Assembly: GCA_020426325.1 (NCBI GenBank)
Contig: JAGQQG010000069.1
Location: 1-32,119 of the forward strand
Origin: Planctomycetaceae bacterium
GTDB lineage: Bacteria > Planctomycetota > Planctomycetia > Planctomycetales > Planctomycetaceae
Direction: 5' to 3'
Length of the DNA stretch: 32,119 bases
Part shown: positions 1-6,870 of the stretch, in pieces
Position numbering within the stretch: the stretch's first letter is position 1
Layout of the letters: every line of letters starts with the position of its first letter
The notes under the pieces: generated by a model
What the model was told of the DNA's origin: nothing
What the model saw: only the letters and a program-made list of their open reading frames with translations
Database searches by the model: none
Position numbers and translations under genes: made by a program

Positions 1-329
1 TGTCGGTTTGATTGCAATCGTGACTCTGCCGTCACCGTGTCAACGTGCAGAGCGGCCACAAACCAACGGGTGAGACACCGGGCATGCCCATGTGCCTCTA
101 ACGACCACGAAATCATTCTGTCACTCACCGATACGAACGAGATCGCGAAACCTTACAGCCAATCTTGAAAAAAAATAGAAAGCTCCCGAACATCGCCCAA
201 TCACTCGAATCAGTTAGCTTGCCCTCTCGCGCGAAGCAACATGATCCGCGGTCAGCAGGGTTGAAGTCCTGTCACAGGAACGCGACCATGAGCGGTCGTT
301 GTCCCATCAATTCCTGGAAGAGGTGCCCC
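1..329. other. Left-edge stretch with no recognised gene
   Basis: No convincing coding region was seen before the PH-domain gene. The downstream frame is open back to a TTG at 165, but that N-terminal extension (residues rich in Arg, Ser and Pro) does not resemble the family and has no good ribosome-binding site. The stretch probably contains the promoter of the PH-domain gene. It is possible that the end of a gene outside the window reaches into it. Confidence 0.4.
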
Positions 330-731
330 GTGTCAGACACGCCTCAAGACGAGCCCATTCTTTACGAGGCTCATCCGGCCATGTTCCGGAACAATCCGGT
401 CTGGTTCGTCATTTGCGTCTTGTTGAGTTTTGTCGTTGTCGGACTGATCCTGCTGCTCATCTGGTATTTGCAGACACGAGCGACAACCCTGATCGTGACG
501 AACGAGCAGACGACGTTGCGAAAAGGACTTCTCTCCAAGGAAACCAACGATGTGTTCCACGAGAACGTCCGCAACATCCAGGTGAAACAGACGTTCTTTC
601 AACGGATGATGGGGGTGGGTTATGTCGGCATCTCCAGTTCCGGTCAGTCCGGCCTGGAAATCGAGGTCAACGGCATCCCTGACCCTGACCGCGTGAAAGA
701 AATCATCGACGAACATCGCCACACGTCGTGA
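330..731 (+). CDS. PH domain-containing small membrane protein (YdbS/bPH2-like)
   Basis: This predicted inner-membrane protein of 133 residues has a strongly hydrophobic segment at about residues 24-48, followed by a bacterial PH (bPH2, YdbS-like) domain. The domain shows the usual pattern of a TLIVTNEQ strand, an LRKGLLSKE turn and a VRNIQV strand, and ends with an IPDPDRVKEII helix. The family's biochemical role is not settled; members are membrane-associated. I chose the GTG at 330 because a GGAAGAGG ribosome-binding site lies about seven bases upstream. An ATG at 288 and a TTG at 165 are in frame but add sequence foreign to the family. The gene stands alone and ends just before a strong hairpin that separates it from the convergent recombinase gene. 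The PH-domain call is fairly firm; its ligand and function cannot be inferred. Confidence 0.75.
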   Translation: MSDTPQDEPILYEAHPAMFRNNPVWFVICVLLSFVVVGLILLLIWYLQTRATTLIVTNEQTTLRKGLLSKETNDVFHENVRNIQVKQTFFQRMMGVGYVGISSSGQSGLEIEVNGIPDPDRVKEIIDEHRHTS

Positions 732-736
732 GATGA

Positions 737-769
737 CGATCTCTCTGCAGTTCCACTGCGGAGAGATCG
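737..769. terminator. Bidirectional hairpin terminator between convergent genes
   Basis: Arms 737-750 and 756-769 form a 14-bp stem with one G-T wobble and a 5-base loop. It sits six bases after the PH-domain gene's stop and about 30 bases after the convergent recombinase gene's stop, so it can serve both. No T-tract follows, so intrinsic termination strength is uncertain. Confidence 0.7.
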
Positions 770-798
770 CTGTGAGCTGTACCGGAGTCTGATCAGCC

Positions 799-1707
799 TC
801 AACCCGCGCGGTGGGCGTGGGGGTGAGCCTGTTCGTAGGTTTCGCGCATGCGGCGGGTGCTGACGTGTGTGTAGATTTGGGTCGTTGTGAGACTCTTGTG
901 CCCGAGCAGTTCCTGAACAGATCGAAGGTCCGCACCGCCGTCGAGCAGATGTGTTGCGAAACTGTGACGCAGCGTGTGGGGTGATGTGATCGAATCCAGG
1001 CCTGTGATCTTGAGATACTTCTCGAGCATGCGACCGATGCTGCGCGTGGTCAGCCTTCGTCCAAACTTATTGAGGAACATCGCATCACGTTGATCCGGTT
1101 TTGCCTCCGGGTCGGGGAAGCGGAATTCCAGCCATTGATCGAGCGCTTTGGCAGCATACTTGCCCACAGGGGCGATGCGTTCCTTGCGGCCTTTGCCGAG
1201 CACACGCAGAATATTTGCACCGCGATCCCAGTCTTTCAGATTGAGCCCGACGAGTTCTGCCACACGCAGCCCTGCTGAGTACAGCGTCTCCAGGATCGCC
1301 CGGTCCCGCAATCCCATCGGATCATTGGCTAGCGGTGCTTCGAGCAATGTGGCGACCTGTTCGGTCGTCAGGAAGTGTGGCAGCTTGCGACCGACACGCG
1401 GTGTCCTGAGAGCACGTGCCGGGTTGAGATCACAGATTCCCTCACGACTGCAATAGCGGAAGAAGCTTCGCAGACAGGCCAGGCGTCGGGCGATGGTCGT
1501 GCGGGCGTACTGACAGTCGTGCAGGTAGGTGACATAGCCACGCAACATCTCGATCGTCACGCCACTCGGAGCAGGAACATGTCCGAGGCGATCGTTGAAG
1601 TAGTCCAGCAGACTTTCAAAGTCATCGTGATACGACTTGATTGTCAGCTCGGACGCATTCCGCTCAATCTTGAGATATCGCAGAAAGGCGGGGATCGCAG
1701 TTTGCAT
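799..1707 (-). CDS. xerC: Tyrosine recombinase XerC/XerD
   Basis: This cytoplasmic site-specific recombinase has 302 residues, the usual XerC/XerD length. Xer enzymes resolve chromosome dimers at dif sites. The N-terminal SAM-like core-binding domain covers about residues 1-95 and the catalytic domain about 110-290. All catalytic residues are visible: Arg148 (in GLRVAEL), Lys172 (LGKGRKER), His244 and Arg247 ([10 protein letters not shown]), His270 (LGHKS) and the nucleophile Tyr279 (QIYTH). XerC and XerD cannot be told apart safely from one sequence, so the symbol is provisional. The ATG start follows a region with no obvious Shine-Dalgarno motif but with a long potential hairpin, described separately. 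A phage or element integrase is unlikely, because no attachment site, cargo or other mobile gene is nearby and the sequence is of standard housekeeping type. Confidence 0.92.
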   Translation of the reverse strand: MQTAIPAFLRYLKIERNASELTIKSYHDDFESLLDYFNDRLGHVPAPSGVTIEMLRGYVTYLHDCQYARTTIARRLACLRSFFRYCSREGICDLNPARALRTPRVGRKLPHFLTTEQVATLLEAPLANDPMGLRDRAILETLYSAGLRVAELVGLNLKDWDRGANILRVLGKGRKERIAPVGKYAAKALDQWLEFRFPDPEAKPDQRDAMFLNKFGRRLTTRSIGRMLEKYLKITGLDSITSPHTLRHSFATHLLDGGADLRSVQELLGHKSLTTTQIYTHVSTRRMRETYEQAHPHAHRAG

Positions 1708-1709
1708 CG

Positions 1710-1765
1710 AGTTCTCGGTGTTCAGTGATCAGCTTGCGGACACTCTGGACTGACGACTGAGAACT
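1710..1765 (-). promoter_or_regulatory. Long imperfect hairpin built from 7-bp repeats in the xerC leader
   Basis: Arms 1710-1726 and 1749-1765 pair at 14 of 17 positions around a 22-base loop. The right arm is part of three tandem 7-base units of the type (G/A)ACTGA(C/G) at 1748-1768, and the left arm carries degenerate copies in the opposite orientation. The structure begins three bases upstream of the xerC ATG and lies between the orphan gene's stop and xerC. It could terminate the upstream transcript, limit xerC translation, or be a dispersed intergenic repeat. Confidence 0.5.
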
Positions 1766-1777
1766 GAGTGCTCCCGA

Positions 1778-2005
1778 TCATGCGGAGCGGCGGAAGTATT
1801 TGGGATCTTCGGCTTCCGTTTCGCTTTGCAGTCGCCGGACCTTCTGGCTGAGAACCGCAGCGTCATACCAGCTGAAGTTCAACTCCGGATCAGCGGCGTA
1901 CCGACCCAATGTCTGCAGGAGAGTGGAGACGCTTTTCTCGTCGTAGAGAAACACGTACCGTTCGCCGTCCTTGACCAATGCGAGGACATTGACGCTCTTC
2001 TGCAT
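1778..2005 (-). CDS. Conserved-type small hypothetical protein (75 aa)
   Basis: I do not recognise this family. The predicted product is a soluble 75-residue protein with no signal peptide or membrane segment. Its N-terminal half looks like two beta-strands with a turn (VNVLALVKDGERYVFLYDE), followed by a helical part containing SVSTLLQTLGRYAADPELNFSWYDA and a charged C-terminal tail. I chose the ATG at 2005 because an AAGAGG ribosome-binding site lies nine bases upstream. The frame stays open to 2128, but the extra N-terminal residues are low-complexity and basic. It reads in the same direction as xerC and precedes it by 70 bases, so the two could be co-transcribed through the intervening hairpin. 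No function is proposed. Confidence 0.6.
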   Translation of the reverse strand: MQKSVNVLALVKDGERYVFLYDEKSVSTLLQTLGRYAADPELNFSWYDAAVLSQKVRRLQSETEAEDPKYFRRSA

Positions 2006-2390
2006 GGGATCCGGCCTCTTGCTGGAGTTCGAAAGATGGCGGAGCGGCGTCGAGTAACCCATTGCGAGGCAACCCCTTAGGGAGCGGATGCCCGCATCGA
2101 TGCTCCACGATCTCGCGTCCACAGTCATTTATCGGCAGAATCCTGTCCGATGCCGTCCCTTTTTTCTGAGGAGAGCGACTGAGAACATCGGTCTCTCGTC
2201 AGGTCATTCAAAAGAATTCCGCGGTTAAAGTTCTGCTTTTGAAGATGGACGTTCCTATCTTCAAGAACCCTTTCAGAGACCACGAACCGACTGAGAGTCA
2301 GGACAATCCAACGCGTTAGAGTGAATTAGCAATTCTGCACCGATCTACGACCCACTTTTTTACCCCCGTCTTTCCCTACGAGGTCATCTG
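2006..2390. promoter_or_regulatory. Divergent intergenic region, 385 bp
   Basis: This stretch separates the minus-strand orphan gene from the plus-strand ferredoxin-NADP-reductase-like gene and must hold both promoters. No coding region is visible. The only clear structure is a stem-loop at 2230-2268, listed separately. Confidence 0.5.
2230..2268 (+). promoter_or_regulatory. Two-part stem-loop upstream of the FNR-like gene
   Basis: A perfect 8-bp inverted repeat, TTGAAGAT (2239-2246) and ATCTTCAA (2257-2264), encloses a 10-base loop. Flanking GTTCT (2230-2234) and AGAAC (2264-2268) can extend the stem past a bulge on the left side. It lies about 120-160 bp upstream of the FNR-like start codon. 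It may be an operator, a leader structure or chance; no known motif is recognised. Confidence 0.4.
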
Positions 2391-3467
2391 ATGGCAGACT
2401 TCAAAGTGACCGAACTCGATCCCGAACTGGACTTCGGTAATCTTTCCTACTGGGATGTTGTGATCATCGGGGCCGGACCGGCCGGGCTGACCGCGGGACT
2501 CACAACAGCACATCGGGCATTGACGACACTGATCATCGAGGCGAAAGACAAACCGGGCGGACAGCCTCAGTTTCTGTATGCGGACAAACGCATCGTTGAC
2601 ATCCCCGGTTTCCCCGATGGCATCACGGGCGAGGAGTTGTCGGCGCGGGTCTATCGGCAGGCGGTCGATGCGCTCGTACAGTTTCGATTCAACGAAGAAC
2701 TGGTCACGATTGAAGACACAAAGGAGATCGAAAAGGGAGACACCCTCAAACGGGTCGTCACCAGCAGAGGAGAATATCTCTGCCGTAAGGTCATCATCGC
2801 GGTCGGCCTTCTGCACTTTCCTCGTAAGCTTCCGATTCTTGATGCCTTGGACTCGAAGAAGGTGCACTACAAGATGCCGAAGATCGGCGACTACGAGGGA
2901 GAGAGCGTCGCGGTCGTCGGCGGGGGTGACTCCGCCCTTGATGCAGCGGTGATGGTCCAGCAGCGAAACGGACGTGTGCACCTCATTGTCCGTGAGGAAG
3001 AGCAGGCAGGGAAAGCGGACACTTTGGAACGTGTTCGTGAAGCAGGGGCGGACGTCCGTCTGTCGACGGAAATTGCCTCAGCCACTCTCGAAGGCGGACA
3101 GATGAAACTCACTCTCACCGACGAGACAAGTATCGATGTCGAGCATGCCATCGTGCAGATCGGCTTTCTCTCGGCGAAGGACACATTCCAGCGTCTCAAT
3201 GTACGGCTCAATGAGGACGGCAGTATTGTCATCGATCCATACTTTGAAACGAGCCGCAAGGGGATCTTCGCAGTCGGCGACGTGCATGGCGACATTAAAC
3301 TCGTCACCGTCGCCTGGGCCGAGGGAATCCAGGCGGCCATCTATGCCTTCAAGGAAATCACCAGTCCGTACTGGCTGAACGAAAAGCGTCTGAGAGACCT
3401 CAAAATCAGCCTCATTGGCGAAAAGCTTGCATCCGACGCCTCCCAACTCAGCAAATCCCGTTCGTGA
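2391..3467 (+). CDS. Thioredoxin-reductase-like ferredoxin-NADP(+) reductase
   Basis: This 358-residue soluble flavoprotein has an FAD-binding GAGPAG (about 27-32), a KPGGQ segment (54-58), an NAD(P)-binding VVGGGDSALDAA (175-186) and a C-terminal FAD motif GIFAVGDVHG. The CxxC disulfide found in true thioredoxin reductases just before GDSALDAA is missing. It therefore matches the TrxR-like ferredoxin-NADP reductase (YumC-type FNR2) or a related oxidoreductase rather than TrxB. Such enzymes exchange electrons between NADPH and ferredoxin or flavodoxin. A GAGG ribosome-binding site lies eight bases before the ATG. The tail after residue 330 gives it slightly more length than TrxB. The gene is monocistronic. 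Its electron partner is unknown; a ferredoxin reduced by the NifJ/Nfn module further on is possible but not shown by linkage. Confidence 0.8.
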   Translation: MADFKVTELDPELDFGNLSYWDVVIIGAGPAGLTAGLTTAHRALTTLIIEAKDKPGGQPQFLYADKRIVDIPGFPDGITGEELSARVYRQAVDALVQFRFNEELVTIEDTKEIEKGDTLKRVVTSRGEYLCRKVIIAVGLLHFPRKLPILDALDSKKVHYKMPKIGDYEGESVAVVGGGDSALDAAVMVQQRNGRVHLIVREEEQAGKADTLERVREAGADVRLSTEIASATLEGGQMKLTLTDETSIDVEHAIVQIGFLSAKDTFQRLNVRLNEDGSIVIDPYFETSRKGIFAVGDVHGDIKLVTVAWAEGIQAAIYAFKEITSPYWLNEKRLRDLKISLIGEKLASDASQLSKSRS

Positions 3468-3671
3468 TACTCAAGCATTCAGGATGATCGATCTGACACG
3501 AATGATCTGATCGCGAGATTCCTCAGATTATCATTGTGACGATTATGACGTTCCTGTTTCATTTGGAGGACTTCGATGATTTTCGTTGCGATGGAGGAGA
3601 ACCTGACGTAAGTTTCACAGAGTCGCCGTTCCCAGGCTGGCTCCTCGATATCCCCCAGCGAAGAGTACGCT

Positions 3672-4571
3672 GTGTCAGAGACTGTCACTCTCATCGGCTT
3701 GCCAGATACCCAACTGGCAGACGTTGTGCCCCCCGCGCCAAATGCACGGGGTGAGACGTGTCTAGTGCGCATTCATCCGCCGGAAGTTTCTGACAGTCTG
3801 CTCCGGCTGACCAAAGACTGCACCCGCATTGGTCGCGATTCCAGCTGCGAGATCGCGGTGCACGATGATTACATCTCACGGGATCACGTTCACATCGAAC
3901 GAGAGGGCGACCAATTCGTCCTGTACGATTGCGGCAGCCTGAATGGAACGTTCGTGAATGACGTGCGTGTGAAGACGCATAATCTGGTTCCCGGCGATCA
4001 CATTCGCGTTGGGAATCACATCTTCAAATTCCTGTCGACCGATCATGTCGAGGCGCAGTACCACGAAGCCGTCTACGAGATGATGACGGTCGACGGCCTG
4101 ACCGGTGCCCGGAACAAACGTTACTTCGAGGATGCCTTCGCTCGTGAGGTTCTCCGCGCCCAACGGCACTGGAGACCGATCGCACTGCTGCTGATGGACG
4201 TTGATCACTTTAAGGACATCAACGACACCTACGGCCATCTGGCGGGAGACGAAGTTCTCAAGAAGCTGTGTACCCGCATTTGCTCGCGCATCCGCGGCGA
4301 GGATCTGTTCGCCCGGTTCGGCGGAGAAGAATTCACACTGGCCCTCGCAGAAGCCCCGCTCAAACAGTCGGTTCGTGTGGCTCACGACATCGCTCGGCTT
4401 GTTGCAGCTGAGCCGTTTCAGACGGCAAAAGGGAAAGTCAGCGTGACGATCAGCATCGGAGTGGGATTTGCCAACGGCCAAGGCCCCATGTCGGTCAATG
4501 AGCTCATCGACCAGGCTGATGAGAACCTGTACAAGGCCAAGCGAGACGGACGTAACTGCGTCCGCTACTGA
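3672..4571 (+). CDS. FHA-GGDEF diguanylate cyclase
   Basis: This predicted cytoplasmic c-di-GMP synthase has 299 residues. An FHA domain (about 30-122) carries the phosphothreonine-binding signature: GRDSSCE (54-60), SRDH (69-72) and GSLNGTFVN (about 88-96). A GGDEF domain (about 135-299) follows, with DVDHFKDIND (176-185), the intact active-site GGEEF at 217-221, and an inhibitory I-site RGED at 208-211 placed exactly five residues before it. It should therefore make c-di-GMP from two GTP and be subject to product inhibition. The FHA domain suggests docking to or control by a Thr-phosphorylated protein, consistent with Ser/Thr kinase-rich planctomycetes. The start is GTG, with a weak AAGAG six bases upstream. 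No membrane segment or response-regulator domain is present. The gene is not obviously in an operon. Confidence 0.93.
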   Translation: MSETVTLIGLPDTQLADVVPPAPNARGETCLVRIHPPEVSDSLLRLTKDCTRIGRDSSCEIAVHDDYISRDHVHIEREGDQFVLYDCGSLNGTFVNDVRVKTHNLVPGDHIRVGNHIFKFLSTDHVEAQYHEAVYEMMTVDGLTGARNKRYFEDAFAREVLRAQRHWRPIALLLMDVDHFKDINDTYGHLAGDEVLKKLCTRICSRIRGEDLFARFGGEEFTLALAEAPLKQSVRVAHDIARLVAAEPFQTAKGKVSVTISIGVGFANGQGPMSVNELIDQADENLYKAKRDGRNCVRY

Positions 4572-4586
4572 AGCTTGCAGTCTGTC

Positions 4587-4611
4587 TGCCCCTGTGCTCT
4601 GAATCGGGGCA
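4587..4611 (+). terminator. Weak hairpin after the diguanylate cyclase gene
   Basis: TGCCCC (4587-4592) and GGGGCA (4606-4611) form a 6-bp GC-rich stem with a 13-base loop, beginning 16 bases after the stop codon. No T-run follows, so this is only a candidate terminator. Confidence 0.35.
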
Positions 4612-4796
4612 ATTCACCTTTGAGGTGTGTCGGGTTCAGCATGTTTACCGACGCTTCTGGCGAGTCATCAGATTCCCGTTGTGCTCAGGCAAGCGAATCG
4701 GCATAATCCCCGCCCATCAGTCAGGATATGGGTAAGACGGCCGTCTCGTGACTGACAATCTGGTTTTATCTGTCGGTCCAGGGAGGGATCGCCCAC

Positions 4797-5240
4797 ATGG
4801 AGTCACAGGAACATCGCTCGCTTTCGGGCATCGCGCTGGTCGTCATCGCTGTCGCTTCCGGCTGTCTGACCTGGTTGTGTGTCCGCTGGTTCGGAGCACA
4901 GAATCCACTGACCGCTGCGATCGCTGTGATTCTGGTCGAACTCTTCATCGCCTGCTTTGCGATGATTGGGCTATTGATCACCGAACGCATCTCCTCTGCC
5001 TATCTCACCTATGAGGAGACCCATCCCGAGAAGCCGTCCACATCCTATCGCATGTGGCTGTGGCGTCCCCTGTGGGAACCGCGAGTCCGATACGTGACTT
5101 CGCGGTCGTACTCACCGGGCAGGACTGCGGACTGGCAGCAGGACGAGTCTCGAAACACTTTGCCGACCGACACGATCTCCTTTCCACATCGCGTTAACAC
5201 TCCGCACGATCATCGGCCCCCTCAACGCCGTGCTGCGTAA
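4797..5240 (+). CDS. Two-pass membrane protein of unknown function (147 aa)
   Basis: I do not recognise this family. Two hydrophobic segments at about residues 11-30 and 37-61 predict two transmembrane helices. The remaining C-terminal half is hydrophilic, rich in Arg, Ser, Thr and Pro, and probably disordered beyond residue 100. The short hairpin turn between the helices (RWFGAQNP) suggests both termini are on the same side. A GGGAGGG ribosome-binding site lies about ten bases upstream of the ATG, which supports a real gene. The next gene starts 65 bases downstream on the same strand, so co-transcription with it and purN is possible. No enzymatic motif is visible. Confidence 0.65.
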   Translation: MESQEHRSLSGIALVVIAVASGCLTWLCVRWFGAQNPLTAAIAVILVELFIACFAMIGLLITERISSAYLTYEETHPEKPSTSYRMWLWRPLWEPRVRYVTSRSYSPGRTADWQQDESRNTLPTDTISFPHRVNTPHDHRPPQRRAA

Positions 5241-5305
5241 CGATCAGTGTCCTCTGGAGAAGCCGCTGATTGACAGTCTAACGCATCTCTCGTCAGACTG
5301 AGCGC

Positions 5306-6091
5306 ATGCGAAGTTTTCTCATCTCTCTCGTTGCGGCATTGAGTTACGTCGGCGCGCTCTCAGCGGCCGATGTCCAACTCCCCGCTGAACTTGACCTGTC
5401 GATGGTCACAGATCGGAGCGAACTCTCGTTCGAGGAATCGACTCCATACTACAGCATCCTCTCGTACGTGAAAGACGTTCCCGCTTCTGACCTCTCCGCT
5501 GCGGCCGCACAGTTACGCCACCAGCGTTGGGAAGCCTCGGAGTTCAAAAAGCGACCTGAAAACGAGTTTCCGATCTTTGTTGATCTCATCCAGAACCCTG
5601 CCGCCTATCGTGGTCAGCCGGTGACGTTGAGCGGTCATCTCATCCGGCTGATTAAGTCCACTGCAGGGCCGAACGACTTTGGCATCGACACCCTCTACGA
5701 AGGCTGGCTCGTCACCGAGGACTCGCAGCAACATCCCGCAACCATCATTTGTACCGAGCTCCCACCCGGGATGCCCATCGGTGAGGAGACGATCGATGGC
5801 GTCTCAGTGACAGGCTATTTCCTGAAGTTACGGACCTATCCCTCCCGCGACAGGAAGATCCGTTTTGCACCGCTAATCCTGACCCACACGATGTCATGGA
5901 ATCCTGTTAAGGTTTCCCCAGTATTCGCCGTCTCGCCGATTGTCCTTTACGGCGGACTAGCAGCGTGTACCATCATCGTGATCGTGATCGCGTGGCTGAC
6001 CGCCCGCCGGAACCGGCAACTGCGAGAGGCACGATATCGCAATTCCGTTCCCGACAATCCACCCGACTTTCTGGAATCGCTGACCCCATGA
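5306..6091 (+). CDS. Secreted/anchored protein of unknown function upstream of purN
   Basis: The 261-residue product has an N-terminal signal peptide (hydrophobic residues 3-19, likely cleavage after ALSA at residue 20), an extracytoplasmic region of about 185 residues, and a C-terminal transmembrane helix at about 208-232 followed by a basic tail (ARRNRQLREAR). That layout predicts a type I membrane protein facing the periplasm. The central part (about 90-195, containing NPAAYRGQPVTLSGH and VTGYFLKL) has the alternating strand pattern of a small beta-barrel such as an OB-fold, but this is a guess. No catalytic motif is seen. Its stop overlaps the purN start as ATGA, so the two are translationally coupled although no functional link is apparent. 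Confidence 0.7.
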   Translation: MRSFLISLVAALSYVGALSAADVQLPAELDLSMVTDRSELSFEESTPYYSILSYVKDVPASDLSAAAAQLRHQRWEASEFKKRPENEFPIFVDLIQNPAAYRGQPVTLSGHLIRLIKSTAGPNDFGIDTLYEGWLVTEDSQQHPATIICTELPPGMPIGEETIDGVSVTGYFLKLRTYPSRDRKIRFAPLILTHTMSWNPVKVSPVFAVSPIVLYGGLAACTIIVIVIAWLTARRNRQLREARYRNSVPDNPPDFLESLTP

Positions 6092-6717
6092 CGGAACCAT
6101 CCGACCCACTGACAGATCGACCGATCCGACTCGGTGTGCTGATCTCGGGCGGAGGCACCACGCTGGCGAACTTCCTCTCGAAAATCGAAGCAGGAGAACT
6201 CAACGCAGAAGTGGCGGTCGTCATCGCCAGTCGCGCGGACTGCGGAGGCATCGCCAAAGCTGAAAAGGCCGGCGTCCCCTGTCACGTCGTCTCTCGACAC
6301 AACCATATCGATCGACAATCGTTCAGTCAGGCCATTTTCGACCATTTCCGCAACGCACGGGTTGATCTCGTTACCCTTGCAGGGTTCCTCTCACAGATTG
6401 AGATCCCGGATGACTTTCATATGCGGGTGATGAACATCCACCCGGCCCTGATTCCTTCCTTTTGCGGGAAAGGGATGTACGGCCATCACGTGCACGAAGC
6501 GGTCATCGCCCGAGGCTGCAAAGTCAGCGGCTGCACCGTCCACTTTGCAGACAACGAGTACGACCACGGCCCCATCATCCTCCAACGCTGCGTCCCGGTC
6601 GAACCCGACGACACCCCCGACACCCTCGCAGCCCGCGTCTTCACCGTCGAATGCAGCGTCTACCCGGAAGCGATTCGCCAGTTCGCCGAAGATCGCCAAT
6701 TGCATCAGACTGGCTGA
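6088..6717 (+). CDS. purN: Phosphoribosylglycinamide formyltransferase (GAR transformylase)
   Basis: PurN transfers a formyl group from 10-formyltetrahydrofolate to GAR in de novo purine synthesis in the cytoplasm. The 209-residue length is normal. Visible signatures are the N-terminal phosphate-binding loop LISGGGTTLANF (18-29), the catalytic NIHPALIPSF (Asn116, His118) with the following GKGMYGHHVHEAVI segment, and the third catalytic residue Asp159 in ADNEYDHGPII. The frame is open further upstream, but I start at the ATG at 6088 because it overlaps the preceding gene's stop as ATGA and fits the family's N-terminus. The loop reads SGGGTTL where Escherichia coli PurN has GSGSNLQ, a tolerable variation. 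Confidence 0.92.
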   Translation: MTEPSDPLTDRPIRLGVLISGGGTTLANFLSKIEAGELNAEVAVVIASRADCGGIAKAEKAGVPCHVVSRHNHIDRQSFSQAIFDHFRNARVDLVTLAGFLSQIEIPDDFHMRVMNIHPALIPSFCGKGMYGHHVHEAVIARGCKVSGCTVHFADNEYDHGPIILQRCVPVEPDDTPDTLAARVFTVECSVYPEAIRQFAEDRQLHQTG

Positions 6718-6786
6718 CCCCAAGAGTGAACGCATCGAACTTTTGGCCCATCGAAGCTGAAACGTCGGTATCGTATGGTCTAGTGA

Positions 6787-6801
6787 CGCATCGAAGATGC
6801 G
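6787..6801. terminator. Short hairpin in the purN/hypE convergent gap
   Basis: CGCATC (6787-6792) and GATGCG (6796-6801) form a perfect 6-bp stem around a GAA triloop. CGCATCGAA also occurs at 6731-6739 as a direct copy. Its place between two convergent genes suggests a terminator role, but there is no T-tract. Confidence 0.4.
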
Positions 6802-6811
6802 ACCTTGTCAC

Positions 6812-6870
6812 ATGCTTCCCCGATTCATCGCTGTGACTTCGACAACCGGTCAGCAAATTCGGGGAAGCAT
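6812..6870. terminator. 12-bp inverted repeat spanning the hypE 3' end
   Basis: The arms 6812-6823 and 6859-6870 are perfectly complementary over 12 bp with a 35-base loop. The right arm lies inside hypE, where it encodes the Met-Leu-Pro-Arg just before the last two residues. Transcripts from either side could fold here, so it may act as a bidirectional terminator for the hydrogenase operon and purN. Confidence 0.5.

Noticed and set aside
799-1707. The tyrosine recombinase as the integrase of a mobile island
   Set aside because: It has standard XerC/XerD length and motifs, and no attachment-site repeats, tRNA, phage or transfer genes are nearby.
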